Below are positions 15,911 to 23,897 of a stretch of 63,897 nt of DNA, piece by piece. Position numbers and translations under genes: made by a program. Under the pieces are notes generated by a model. It was not told the DNA's origin. It saw only the letters and a list, made by a program, of their open reading frames with translations, and ran no database searches. Every line of letters begins with the position of its first letter. Position 1 is the first letter of the stretch. This stretch comes from Microbispora triticiradicis (GTDB taxonomy: Bacteria > Actinomycetota > Actinomycetes > Streptosporangiales > Streptosporangiaceae), in assembly GCA_003260025.2 (NCBI GenBank), contig QFZU02000112.1, positions 1 to 63,897 of the forward strand. The letters run 5' to 3'.

Positions 15911-18157
15911 TCAGACCACCGCGCCCGACCCGTCGCGGGCCACGGGCCGGCGACGCGGAGCGGCGGGCGCGGGCGGCGGCTGACCGGCGCGCCTCTCCAG
16001 CTCGATCGCCGCCGGCCCTGCCACGAACGACGACGACAGCGTGCCCGCCACGATGCCGATCAGCAGGGCGATCGCGAAGTCGCGCAGCGAGTCGCCGCCG
16101 AACACCGCCAGCGCCGCCAGGATGAACAGCGCGCCGAGACCCGTGTTCACCGTACGCGGCACGGTCTGCAGGATCGCCGTGTTCACCACCCGCCTGAAGG
16201 GCGTCCCCCGCGACACCGGCCACAGCTCGCGGACCCGGTCGAAGAGCACGACCTTGTCGTTGACCGAGTACCCGATGATCGTCAGCATCGCGGCGAGGAA
16301 GACGCCGTCGATCGGCTTGCCCAGCCAGGCGAACGCGCCCAAGACGACGGCCGCGTCCACGAAGAGCGCCGCCACGGCGGCGGCGCCGAACGTCCACCGG
16401 AACCGGAACGCCAGGTAGGCGAGCTGGGCCGCGAGCGCGACGCCGAGCGCGATGAGCGCGTTGCGGCGCAGCTCCGCGCCCAGGCTCGGCCCGACGAGCT
16501 CGTCGCGCTGCTTGGTGACCTCCCCGACGCGCCGGTCCAGGGCCTCCTCGACGCGGACGACGTCGTCGGCGGTGATCTGCCCGGTCCGTACGGAGATCGC
16601 GTCGTCCGACCGCTGCACGACGGCCGTGGGGAACCCGGCGTCCGACACCGCCTGCCGGGCCGCGGCGACGTCGACCGGCCTGCTCGTGCCGAACTCCACG
16701 ATCCGCCCGCCGGTGAACTCGACGCCGTAGTTCAGGCCGCGGGTGACCAGCCCCGCGCCCACCAGCACGAGCAGCCCGGCCGCGACGGCGAGCCAGCGCC
16801 GCCCCGCCCGCATCAGGTCGGGGTTCCGCCGGGTCAGCCAGGTCCTGACCCGGCCGATCGAGCCGAGGCCCGACACCCCTGGGCCGAACCTGCCGATCAG
16901 GGCGGCGGCGAGCACCCGGGTGATCAGCATGGCCGAGATCAGCGAGGCGAGCACGCCGATCGCCAGCGTCACGCCGAAGCCCTTGACCGGCCCCGACGCC
17001 AGCCAGAACAGCAGCCCGGCGGCGAGCAGGGTGGTGATGTTGGAGTCGGCGACCGCGCTCCAGGCTTTCTTGAACCCCCGGTCCAGGGCGGCCTTGAGGC
17101 CCCGGCGGGGCGCCGCGCCGTACTCCTCCCTGGCCCGTTCGAAGACCAGCACGTTGGCGTCCACGGCCATGCCGATCGCCAGGACGAACCCGGCGAGGCC
17201 GGGCAGCGTGAGCGTGGCGCCCATCGCCACCAGTCCCGCGTACGAGATCAGCCCGTAGCAGGCCAGCGCGACCGCGGCCAGCAGGCCCACCAGGCGGTAG
17301 ACGAGGCCGATGAACACCGCGGTGAGGATCACCCCGGCGACGCCCGCCTTGGCGCTCGCCGCGATCGCGTCGGCGCCGAGGGTCGGGCCGACCGTACGCT
17401 GCTCGACCAGCTCCAAGGGCACCGGGAGCGAGCCGCCCTTGACGAGCACGGCCAGGTTCTGCGCCTCCTCGGCGGAGAACGACCCGGTGATCTGGGTGGT
17501 GCCGCCGGGGATGCCCGCCCCGCAGGTCACGGTCTCGTTCACCTGGGGCGAGGAGATGATCTCGTCGTCGAGCACGATGGCGACCCTGCGCCTGGGATCG
17601 CCGATCGGCTCGCAGGCCGCCTTGCCGGTCAGCTCCCGCCAGGGGCCCGCCTCCCGGAAGTCGATCGTCACGAACCAGCCGGGCCCGAGCTGGGGGTCGG
17701 TGCCGGCGGCGGCGTCGGTGACGCCGGCCCCGCTGAGTGCGACCGGGCCGAGCTTCAGCTTCTGGCCGCTCTCGTCGGCGATCGCGTCCTTGTCGCCGTC
17801 CCCGGCCGGACCGAGCACCGGGTGGAAGTTGAGCTGGGCGGTCTTGCCGATGACCTCGGCGGCCTCGCGCGGGTCGAGCACGCCGGGCAGTTCCACGATG
17901 ATCCGCTTCTCGCCGGAGCGGACCAGGGTGGGATCGACGACTCCGAGGGCGTCCGCACGGCGCCGGAGCACATCGAGGGCACGGTCGGTGGCGTCGGCGT
18001 CCGCCCTGACCGTGGGGGAGTCCTTCGTCTCGAAGACGAGCTGGGTGCCGCCGCGCAGGTCGAGCCCGAGGCGCGGGGCCATGGTGAGGGCGAGCAGCAG
18101 TGAGGTGGCGATGACGGCGAGCGCCGCCACCGCGCGCCACAAAGGCGCACGTGACAT
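15911..18157 (-). CDS. secDF: SecD-SecF fusion protein translocase subunit
   Basis: 748 residues, a single-chain SecD plus SecF. The SecD half begins with one helix and the GLDLRGGTQLVFE motif (residues 31-43), then the P1 domain and five membrane helices with the VDANVLVFERAREEYG segment near 335. The SecF half begins near residue 465 with GLNYGVEFTGGRIVEF and ends with the SVNDKVVLFDRVREL motif and further helices. It uses proton flow to pull exported proteins across the membrane. Streptomyces-type genomes usually also have separate secD and secF, so this may be a second copy. ATG with GGAGG in front. Operonic with the upstream hypothetical gene. Confidence 0.93.
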   Translation of the reverse strand: MSRAPLWRAVAALAVIATSLLLALTMAPRLGLDLRGGTQLVFETKDSPTVRADADATDRALDVLRRRADALGVVDPTLVRSGEKRIIVELPGVLDPREAAEVIGKTAQLNFHPVLGPAGDGDKDAIADESGQKLKLGPVALSGAGVTDAAAGTDPQLGPGWFVTIDFREAGPWRELTGKAACEPIGDPRRRVAIVLDDEIISSPQVNETVTCGAGIPGGTTQITGSFSAEEAQNLAVLVKGGSLPVPLELVEQRTVGPTLGADAIAASAKAGVAGVILTAVFIGLVYRLVGLLAAVALACYGLISYAGLVAMGATLTLPGLAGFVLAIGMAVDANVLVFERAREEYGAAPRRGLKAALDRGFKKAWSAVADSNITTLLAAGLLFWLASGPVKGFGVTLAIGVLASLISAMLITRVLAAALIGRFGPGVSGLGSIGRVRTWLTRRNPDLMRAGRRWLAVAAGLLVLVGAGLVTRGLNYGVEFTGGRIVEFGTSRPVDVAAARQAVSDAGFPTAVVQRSDDAISVRTGQITADDVVRVEEALDRRVGEVTKQRDELVGPSLGAELRRNALIALGVALAAQLAYLAFRFRWTFGAAAVAALFVDAAVVLGAFAWLGKPIDGVFLAAMLTIIGYSVNDKVVLFDRVRELWPVSRGTPFRRVVNTAILQTVPRTVNTGLGALFILAALAVFGGDSLRDFAIALLIGIVAGTLSSSFVAGPAAIELERRAGQPPPAPAAPRRRPVARDGSGAVV

Positions 18158-18195
18158 TGTGCCTCCACAGGCAGGTACGAGGAGAGAAAAGGGCC

Positions 18196-18798
18196 TCAGT
18201 ACGCCGTGGAGGGAGGAGCCCGCGCGGCCGTCGTGCGGCGCGGGCGCTGGGCGGGACGATCGTCGTGATCCGGGCCGGCTCGGGTGACCCGGGTGCCCCC
18301 GCGCGGTGACGCGGAGGCGGGCGGCAGGACCGGCCCGGCGGTGGCGCCGGGGCCGCCCGGGCCGGCGTGGATCCGGGGCTGGTCACTGTGCGCGGGCCGC
18401 CCCGCGCTGGGCGATCCCCAGTGCCGCGCCGTCGTGTTCCGTGCGCTCGCGTCCTCCGCCCTTGCAGGGCGGGCGGTCGTGGGTCGCGCTGCCGTGGGTG
18501 CGGCGCTCGTGCTGGGGGAGATCGAGAGGCGCGTGATCGAGAGGCGGGCGTCGCCGACCGCCGAGGACCAGGCGTGATCTGAGGTGCCCGTCGTGGCTGC
18601 CGGTTGCCCGGTGGTCTCTGCGGCGCCCCGCACGCCCGCGGTCTCCGCGGTGACGGGTGCGCCCGTGAGGCGGAGCCCGCCGGAGGACTGGGACATGCCC
18701 TGAGCGGCGGCGGGAGAGCCGCCGACGGCCAGGAAGCCGGTGGTCAGGAAGATCGCGTGCAGCAGGAGCAGCAGCGCGGCGGTCAGCCTGCTTCGCAC
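18196..18798 (-). CDS. Secreted low-complexity Ala/Thr/Pro-rich protein
   Basis: 200 residues starting with GTG after a good GGAGGGA. An N-terminal hydrophobic segment (LTAALLLLLHAIFLTTGFLA) is followed by an AAAQG site, so it is exported or membrane anchored. The rest is low complexity, rich in Ala, Thr, Ser, Pro and Arg, with no cysteine and no recognised domain. It lies 38 bp upstream of secDF on the same strand and is probably cotranscribed. It could be a SecDF-associated accessory protein, but composition alone cannot support this. The existence of the gene rests on the ribosome site and signal peptide. Confidence 0.55.
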   Translation of the reverse strand: MRSRLTAALLLLLHAIFLTTGFLAVGGSPAAAQGMSQSSGGLRLTGAPVTAETAGVRGAAETTGQPAATTGTSDHAWSSAVGDARLSITRLSISPSTSAAPTAARPTTARPARAEDASARNTTARHWGSPSAGRPAHSDQPRIHAGPGGPGATAGPVLPPASASPRGGTRVTRAGPDHDDRPAQRPRRTTAARAPPSTAY

Positions 18799-18984
18799 GA
18801 TCCCTCCCTCCGCGACGACCCGGTCTCAGGTCACCGTAGCCGCTCCGGCCCGGGCCCGGCGCGTGCCGTGATCGCGTAGGGCGAAAAGTGCTGAGATCAT
18901 TCGAAAATGGGCGGAAATAAGGTGAGAAACGGGCGACGGAAAACGTAGATGACCGTTTCGCGAAGGTGGGCTATGGTCGGTCTC

Positions 18985-19350
18985 ATGGCGACCTCACGAC
19001 GTGGCATGTGCGGGCCCACCGCCTTCACGTGGGTGGTGGGCCTGCTGATGCTCGGCCTTGCCCTGGTCGCCTCGACGCCCGCCTGGTACGGAGGCGACCC
19101 CGCGCAGCACGCGCCCCAGGCCGCCGCCGAAGTGTGGACGCCGGGGGCATGGTCGCCCCAGTCCGCCACCCTGCCCGCGGGCGCCGGCTCAGAGCACATG
19201 CCGCTGTCGTTGCGGCTGCGGAGCGCTGTGGCCGCTTTGGCGGCTCCGGCGTCCGCCCCGGCGCTGGTCCGGCACGACGAGGACGTCTTCCTCAGCCCGC
19301 AGCAGACCGGGCATCGCACGGTCGGATCCCGTAGCCCGCCGCTGGTCTAG
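18985..19350 (+). CDS. Hypothetical single-pass membrane protein
   Basis: 121 residues from ATG at 18985. One membrane helix (WVVGLLMLGLALVASTPAWY, residues 16-35) is followed by a Pro/Ala-rich tail ending RSPPLV; no known domain. A -10-like GCTATGGT lies 10 bp upstream of the start, so the transcript may be leaderless. An antisense frame of similar length overlaps it but has no start signal. Divergent from the secDF operon. Function unknown. Confidence 0.5.
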   Translation: MATSRRGMCGPTAFTWVVGLLMLGLALVASTPAWYGGDPAQHAPQAAAEVWTPGAWSPQSATLPAGAGSEHMPLSLRLRSAVAALAAPASAPALVRHDEDVFLSPQQTGHRTVGSRSPPLV

Positions 19351-20139
19351 AGCTCCGGAGCGCTCCGAGCCGCGGCGTCGGCCCGGTCTCGTCGTCGAGC
19401 AGCCGCAGCCGTCCCAGCCGTCCGGTAATCAGGCCGGTCCACGCGTCAAGTGATCCTCGGCAGGGGGTCCGCCACACCGTCTGTGCAGCGGCCTGCGACC
19501 TGGCCTGCGAAACGGCCGGGGCAGGGCCTCTGAACGGCCGGTCGCATGGTCCGTGCCCGGCTGCTTCCACGCATCCGCCGCACGACGTGACAGGCGTCCC
19601 GCCACGAACCGTAGACGCCCCCACCCGGCCCACAGCCGAGCAGGGGGCACAACTGCGGCACAAGGCAGAGCCGTCGGGGACTGAGCAGGGCTGCGTTACC
19701 GGTTACAGCCGGGCACGAGGAAGATCTGTCGGGCATTGAGCACGGCCGCGTACCGGGCGTTGCCGGGTGCGGGGCAGGGCCGGCACCGGGCGCAGGCGGG
19801 CATTCCGCTTCGCGCGCCGGGTGCACGGCCCGCTCGTTCCGCCGTTCCGCCGCTTTTCCGAGCGGTGTGGTGGGGCGAGTGCTCGTCCCGGGCCCGTCTC
19901 GCGTCCGTCCCGGGCCCGCCTCGCGACCTCGCGACCTCGCGACCGCCGCGCTCCACCTCGCGTCCGTTCCCGCGTCCGTTCCCGGGTCCGTTCCCGCATC
20001 CGTGGGGCGGCCGGGCTCCGGCCGCTCGCCGCGCTCCGATCCGACCGTCACCCGGGACCACCGCTCGCACCCGTCTCGTACCGGTGCGGGGGCGTGGCGT
20101 CCCACCCCACCTTTTCCCATACCTGGAGTGATGCCGATC
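19351..20139. other. Gene-poor 790-bp region with imperfect duplications
   Basis: No frame here has convincing start signals or domain content. Residue usage in all long frames is Arg/Pro-rich shadow. An imperfect duplication is visible: 19673-19714 and 19728-19767 both read roughly GTCGGG-ACTGAGCA-GGC-GCGT-ACCGG. A minisatellite block follows at 19885-20005. Confidence 0.45.
19885..20005. repeat. Minisatellite-like repeat block
   Basis: Successive short tandem repeats: GTCCCGGGCCCG twice, TCGCGACC three times around 19921-19943, and the 12-mer CGTCCGTTCCCG in 3.5 copies at 19960-20003. It lies in the 5' region of the DksA/MreB-like operon. It appears to be replication-slippage sequence. Confidence 0.7.
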
Positions 20140-20499
20140 ATGGCTGAGATCAGGTCGCCGGGCTCTCTCATGGAGGAGTGCCGGCAGTACGATGCGCAGC
20201 TCTCCGAGCTGCGCATGCTGCTCGACGAGCGGCTGCACGCCGCGCGGGCCGAGCTGGCCCTGGCGGGCGAACCACACGAGGTGACGCCGCCGGTAGCGCG
20301 GGTCCGCCCGTCCGCCGAAGCCGTACGGCGGGCGAGCCGCGACGTCGCCGCCATCGAGGCGGCGATCGAGCGGATGGACCTCGGCCTCTACGGCACCTGC
20401 ACGAAGTGTGAGGCGTTCCTGCCGCTCGACCGGCTCCGCTCGGCGCCGCACGTGCAACTGTGCGCAGCCTGCGCCGGCGAGACCCGGATGTCGGCATGA
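20140..20499 (+). CDS. TraR/DksA-type zinc finger protein (first copy)
   Basis: 119 residues from MAEIRSPGSLMEECRQYD; the GGAG 11 bases before decides this ATG over one nine bases earlier. An N-terminal coiled-coil region (residues 1-75, helices rich in Glu/Arg/Ala) is followed by a C4 zinc finger: CTKCEAFLPLDRL (near 89-101) and CAAC near 113. DksA/TraR proteins bind the secondary channel of RNA polymerase with ppGpp. In actinobacteria such short forms are of unclear function. The ATGA overlap with the next gene makes this the first gene of a three-gene operon. Its acid-tip residues are not obvious. Confidence 0.88.
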   Translation: MAEIRSPGSLMEECRQYDAQLSELRMLLDERLHAARAELALAGEPHEVTPPVARVRPSAEAVRRASRDVAAIEAAIERMDLGLYGTCTKCEAFLPLDRLRSAPHVQLCAACAGETRMSA

Positions 20500-21413
20500 C
20501 CGGCGCAACCGGGATCACGACCGGGCACGGCGTGACCCGTGCCGGTGGCGGGACGGGCGGGGGAGCGGGCGGAGCGACCGGCCTGGCCCTCGACCTCGGC
20601 ACCGCGCGGACCCGCCTGCTGCTGTCCGGCAGCCCGGTGATCCGGGAGCGGCCCTCCGCGGTCGGCGCTCCGGCCGCACCGCGCCACTGGCCGGTGCGGC
20701 ACGGGATGGTCTCCGACATGCCCGGCTGCGCGCGGCTGATCCGTGCCGCGCTGCGCGAGGCCGCCGGGCAGGAGCCTCTGGAACGCGTCCTGCTCGGCGT
20801 GCCGGTGGCGGCCTCACGGCTGGACCGGCGCGCGGCGCAGGCGGCGGTCGGCAGCGCCGCCCGCTGCCCGGTCACGATCGTCGAGGAGCCGCTCGCCGCC
20901 GCGGTGGGCTGCGGCGTCGACATCGGCGACCCGAGACCACGGCTGCTCCTCGACGCCGGCGCGGGGATCGCCGAGGTCGTCGTCATCCGCGGCGGCCGGA
21001 TCGCCGACGCCGGGGCCGTACAGATGGGCACGCGGGACCGGTCCGAGGACTGGTCCGAGGACTGGTCCGAGGACCGCGCCGACGACCCTGCCGGCGACCC
21101 GCCGGACGGTCCGCGGTTCCCGCCGTATGTGCGGGAACGCATCGTGGCCATGGTCGCCGACCTCGTCGCGCGCGTTCCCGCCCGCATGCGGGGCGTCGCG
21201 CGGGGGCGCGGCCTGCTGATCACCGGTGGCGGCGCCCGCGATCCGGAGCTGGCCCGCGCGCTCTGCGCCGGGCTGCGGATCACCGTCACCCCCGCCGTCG
21301 ATCCAGCCCAGGCGACCGTCAGGGGCCTGGCCTGCCTGCTGCCCGCGGTCGCGCGCCGCGCCGCCCTCATCCCCGCCGACGAAGTGAAGGACCTCGACGA
21401 TGACCACCAGTGA
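20496..21413 (+). CDS. MreB/Hsp70-like actin-fold ATPase
   Basis: 305 residues. The actin-type nucleotide site is visible: phosphate-1 LALDLGTARTRLLLSG (residues 29-44), connect-1 in EEPLAAAVGCGVDIG (near 130), phosphate-2 LLDAGAGIAEVVVI (near 150) and adenosine motif LLITGGGARDPELA (near 246). It is shorter than MreB (about 340). A Gly/Thr-rich N-terminus and a SEDWSEDWSEDR microrepeat (near 183-194) are insertions not in MreB. No membrane-binding helix is seen. It lies between two DksA-like genes with overlaps on both sides. True rod-shape function is doubtful here. Confidence 0.82.
   Translation: MTGATGITTGHGVTRAGGGTGGGAGGATGLALDLGTARTRLLLSGSPVIRERPSAVGAPAAPRHWPVRHGMVSDMPGCARLIRAALREAAGQEPLERVLLGVPVAASRLDRRAAQAAVGSAARCPVTIVEEPLAAAVGCGVDIGDPRPRLLLDAGAGIAEVVVIRGGRIADAGAVQMGTRDRSEDWSEDWSEDRADDPAGDPPDGPRFPPYVRERIVAMVADLVARVPARMRGVARGRGLLITGGGARDPELARALCAGLRITVTPAVDPAQATVRGLACLLPAVARRAALIPADEVKDLDDDHQ
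21039..21074 (+). repeat. 12-bp in-frame tandem repeat in the MreB-like gene
   Basis: TGGTCCGAGGAC present three times (the first unit differs at its first base), giving the acidic SEDW repeat in the protein. Insertion relative to MreB proteins, likely by slippage. Confidence 0.85.
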
Positions 21414-21738
21414 CGAGTTCACCGCCATCAGCGAGCCGCAGATACGGCTCATCAGGACCGAGCTGGAGGAGCAGCTCCAGTGGCGTGAGGTGCAGCTGCG
21501 CGACCTGCGGGCCGAGGTCGACGGCGGCGAGCAGGACACGGCCCGCCTCGCCCTGCTCGCCGACGTCGCCGCCACCGAGCGGGCGGTCACCGAACTGCGC
21601 AGGACGCTGGAGCGGATGGAGGAGGGACACTACGGCCGGTGCGCCGACTGCGCGGCGGCCATCCCGTTCGGGCGGTTGAAGATCCGGCCCCTGGCCCGCT
21701 ACTGCATCGCCTGTCAGCGGCGCCACGAGGCCCGCTGA
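21400..21738 (+). CDS. TraR/DksA-type zinc finger protein (second copy)
   Basis: 112 residues. The helical hairpin at residues 12-70 (QIRLIRTELEEQLQWREVQL etc.) is followed by a C4 zinc finger: CADCAAAIPFGRLKI at about 81-95 and CIAC at 103-106. The ATG lies inside the end of the MreB-like gene (14-bp overlap), so translation is coupled. Sequence identity to the first copy is moderate and limited to the zinc finger and the ERMxxGxYGxC lead-in. The two are paralogues and not a recent duplication. An operon terminator follows. Confidence 0.88.
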   Translation: MTTSDEFTAISEPQIRLIRTELEEQLQWREVQLRDLRAEVDGGEQDTARLALLADVAATERAVTELRRTLERMEEGHYGRCADCAAAIPFGRLKIRPLARYCIACQRRHEAR

Positions 21739-21748
21739 CGCCGCCCCG

Positions 21749-21786
21749 GCCGCCCGTCCCGGCGAGAATGCCGGGACGGACGGCCG
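21749..21786 (+). terminator. Terminator of the DksA/MreB-like operon
   Basis: CGTCCCGGC and GCCGGGACG form a perfect 9-bp stem around GAGAAT (21755-21778), extended by further GGCCG pairing. It starts 11 bases after the operon's last stop. Confidence 0.75.
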
Positions 21787-21879
21787 GCGTGCGGGCGCGC
21801 GGGCCGGGCCGCCCGGAGAACGTCGCCGGGGCCCTCGCGTACGCCGCCTCGGCGGACGGTGTCTCCTCGCACTGATCGC

Positions 21880-22446
21880 TCACGCCCTGTCGTACCAGGT
21901 CACGGTCGTTCCGCTGCCGAAGGACCGGGACCGGACCGGGGTGAACACTGTGGGGCGGAAGGCCCCGGTGAACGCCGAGATCCCGTCGCCGGCCACGACC
22001 GGGTAGCTCTTGACGATGAGTTCGTCGATCTCCGGCAGCAGCGCGCCCGCGAGCGTGCCGCCTCCGCACAGCCAGATGTCCCCGCCCTCCTCCTGCTTGA
22101 GGCGCCGCACGAGGCCGATGGGGTCGCTCCGCACGAGCTCCACCTGGGGATCGCCGATCTCGGGGGTCGAGGCCGACACCACGTACTGCCTCAGGTGGGC
22201 GTAAGGGCTGGTGACGCCGAGGTCGAGGCCCGGCTGGTAGGTGCCGCGGCCCATCACGACCGTGTCGAAACGCCGGTTCGGCGCTTCCAGGCCCAGTTGC
22301 GCGCGCACGTGACTCGGCACCGTCTCCGGATACTCCTCGATGATCCAGCTCAGGGTGTCCTCCAGCGGATAGAAGTCGAACTCCCCGCCGGGGCCCGCGA
22401 TGTAGCCGTCGATGCTGACGCCGATGTAGTAGACAAGCTTTCGCAT
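21880..22446 (-). CDS. Dihydrofolate reductase/RibD C-terminal family protein
   Basis: 188 residues with the RibD-C fold signature: LVYYIGVSIDGYIAG at the N-terminus, FDTVVMGRGTYQPGL near 60 and DIWLCGGGTLAGALL near 120. It is an NADPH-dependent reductase of unknown substrate; this family is commonly annotated DHFR-like in actinobacteria. It is divergent from a TetR gene with a palindromic operator between them, so it is likely the target of that regulator. ATG start, no strong Shine-Dalgarno. Confidence 0.88.
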   Translation of the reverse strand: MRKLVYYIGVSIDGYIAGPGGEFDFYPLEDTLSWIIEEYPETVPSHVRAQLGLEAPNRRFDTVVMGRGTYQPGLDLGVTSPYAHLRQYVVSASTPEIGDPQVELVRSDPIGLVRRLKQEEGGDIWLCGGGTLAGALLPEIDELIVKSYPVVAGDGISAFTGAFRPTVFTPVRSRSFGSGTTVTWYDRA

Positions 22447-22474
22447 ACAAAACGCTCCGTTTGAAGTACTCTGT

Positions 22475-22503
22475 CTGTAGTGGTTCCGACCGTAGTACTA
22501 CAA
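22475..22503. promoter_or_regulatory. Candidate TetR operator
   Basis: Inverted repeat TGTAGT (22476-22481) and ACTACA (22497-22502), with an inner perfect palindrome GTAGTACTAC (22492-22501). It lies in the divergent promoter of the DHFR-like and TetR genes. Confidence 0.5.
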
Positions 22504-22520
22504 GTGGAGTGGTGTCAATC

Positions 22521-23123
22521 GTGGTGCGACAGAATCCGGCCCGGCGGGCGGCTCTGCTCGACGCGGCCATCGAGGTGCTGGCGCGGGACGGCGCGCGGGG
22601 CCTGACCTTCCGCGCGGTGGACGCCCAGGCGCAGGTGCCGGGCGGCACGGCGTCCAACTACTTCGCCAGCCGGGACGAGATGCTCACCCAGGCGGGCGCG
22701 CGCGTCTACGAACGGCTGGAGCCGGAGGCCGGGTCCCTGACCGGGAGCCCGGAGGAACACAAAGACCGGGCCAGGGTCGCCGAGCTGACCCACGAGGTGG
22801 TCGAGCGGGTCAGCACCTACCGCACGGGATTCCTGGCCCTGCTGGAGCTGCGCCTGGAGGCGACGCGACGGCCGGCCCTGCGGGCCGTGCTCACCGAGCG
22901 GATCAGGGCGGACGTGGACGCCAACATCCGTCTCCACCTCGGCGACGGCCGGCCCGGGGACGCCACGTCGGTGGAGCTGCTCCACCTGGCCATGAACTGG
23001 CTGATCCTGGAGCGGCTCACGCTGCCCGACGTGTTCCCCGAGGCCCGTCTGCGTGAGCTCGTGGAGCAGGCGGTGGAGCGCCTGGTCCCGGAGAGGCGGG
23101 ACGAGGTTCCGGCGGAGGGCTGA
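22521..23123 (+). CDS. TetR-family transcriptional regulator
   Basis: About 200 residues, starting at a GTG 11 bases after GGAG; longer starts in the same frame lack a site. The helix-turn-helix covers residues 8-50 (AALLDAAIEVLARDGARGLTFRAVDAQAQV then TASNYFASRDEML). The C-terminal domain is helical and of unknown ligand. The divergent DHFR-like reductase is the likely controlled gene. No terminator of note behind it. Confidence 0.88.
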   Translation: MVRQNPARRAALLDAAIEVLARDGARGLTFRAVDAQAQVPGGTASNYFASRDEMLTQAGARVYERLEPEAGSLTGSPEEHKDRARVAELTHEVVERVSTYRTGFLALLELRLEATRRPALRAVLTERIRADVDANIRLHLGDGRPGDATSVELLHLAMNWLILERLTLPDVFPEARLRELVEQAVERLVPERRDEVPAEG

Positions 23124-23194
23124 CGGGCCTGCCGTCCCGTGAAATGACGGCGTCGCGACGAGGGCGCGGGCGGGAGGGGACCGGGAGGGCCGGA

Positions 23195-23785
23195 TCAGGC
23201 GCCGTACGGCCGGGCCGCCCGCGCGTCCCGCAGCGCCCTGCCGAACCAGACGAGCTCGTCGAGCATCGTCTTGGCCGCGCTCTCCGCGCCCGCGGGGTCC
23301 TTCGGCCAGTTGCCGTCGTCGTCGAACAGCGTCCAGGGGCTCCGGAACGCGACGGAGTCGCGGACGGTCACCGCGTGCAGTTCGGCGAAGACCAGCCGGA
23401 GCTGCTCGACCGCCCGCAGTCCGCTGGACATGCCGCCGTAGCTGACGAACCCGACGGGCTTGGCCGCCCACTCCCGGTGATAGCTGTCGATCATCAGCTT
23501 GAGGGCGGCGGGGAAGCTCCGGTTGTACTCGGGGGTCACGACGACGAAGGCGTCCGCCTCGTCCACGCGGGGCCGCAGCGCCGTGACCTCCTCGGGCCTG
23601 TCACCGCCGAAGTGCCCGCGCATCCCGTCGGGGAGCCGGGTCTCGGCAAGGTCGATCACGTCGAGGGCGAGGTCGTCGCGCCGTTCGGCCTGGGCGGCGA
23701 ACCAGCTCGCGACGAGGGGCGCCACCCGCCCGTCCCGGACGCTGCCGATGATCATCGCGATTCCGAGCCGGTCGTCGCCGGGCAT
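23195..23785 (-). CDS. NADPH-dependent FMN reductase (flavodoxin-like)
   Basis: 196 residues from the ATG preceded by GGAGG (five bases); a much longer frame upstream overlaps the divergent regulator and is rejected. The fold features are IAMIIGSVRDGRVAPLVA near residues 8-25 (FMN-phosphate loop), ADAFVVVTPEYNRSFPAALK near 85-104 and PVGFVSYGGMSSG near 116. These match the SsuE/ArsH-type NADPH:FMN reductases. It is divergent from a TetR gene and could supply reduced flavin to the HsaA-like monooxygenase that follows. Role inferred. Confidence 0.9.
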   Translation of the reverse strand: MPGDDRLGIAMIIGSVRDGRVAPLVASWFAAQAERRDDLALDVIDLAETRLPDGMRGHFGGDRPEEVTALRPRVDEADAFVVVTPEYNRSFPAALKLMIDSYHREWAAKPVGFVSYGGMSSGLRAVEQLRLVFAELHAVTVRDSVAFRSPWTLFDDDGNWPKDPAGAESAAKTMLDELVWFGRALRDARAARPYGA

Positions 23786-23821
23786 GGTTCCTCCAGGGGG
23801 TGAGTACGTTGTACGCAACGA

Positions 23822-23853
23822 GTACACCGTACGCGTAAGTGCGTACGGCGTAC
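23822..23853. promoter_or_regulatory. Candidate TetR operator (imperfect inverted repeat)
   Basis: GTACACCGTACGC and GCGTACGGCGTAC are complementary except for one or two positions, with seven intervening bases. Additional GTAC elements flank it (GTTGTACGCAAC upstream). It sits in the 112-bp divergent region between the FMN reductase and TetR genes. Confidence 0.6.
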
Positions 23854-23897
23854 AAGCACAGGTACGATGTACACGCACAAGCGTGAGGAGCGTGGCG

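Noticed and set aside
19961-20003. CRISPR-like short repeats
   Set aside because: The repeats are directly tandem 12-mers with no unique spacers, and no cas genes are in the window.
19446-20354. A 302-codon minus-strand frame in the gene-poor gap
   Set aside because: It crosses the minisatellite, overlaps the DksA gene in antisense and has no ribosome site or known domain.
20496-21413. Assignment as the cell-shape protein MreB itself
   Set aside because: It is shorter, has no mreC/mreD neighbours and carries acidic and Gly-rich insertions, so only the fold can be claimed.
23499-23897. Upstream extension of the TetR gene frame
   Set aside because: It runs antisense to the FMN reductase; the ribosome site at 23885-23890 sets the start at 23898.
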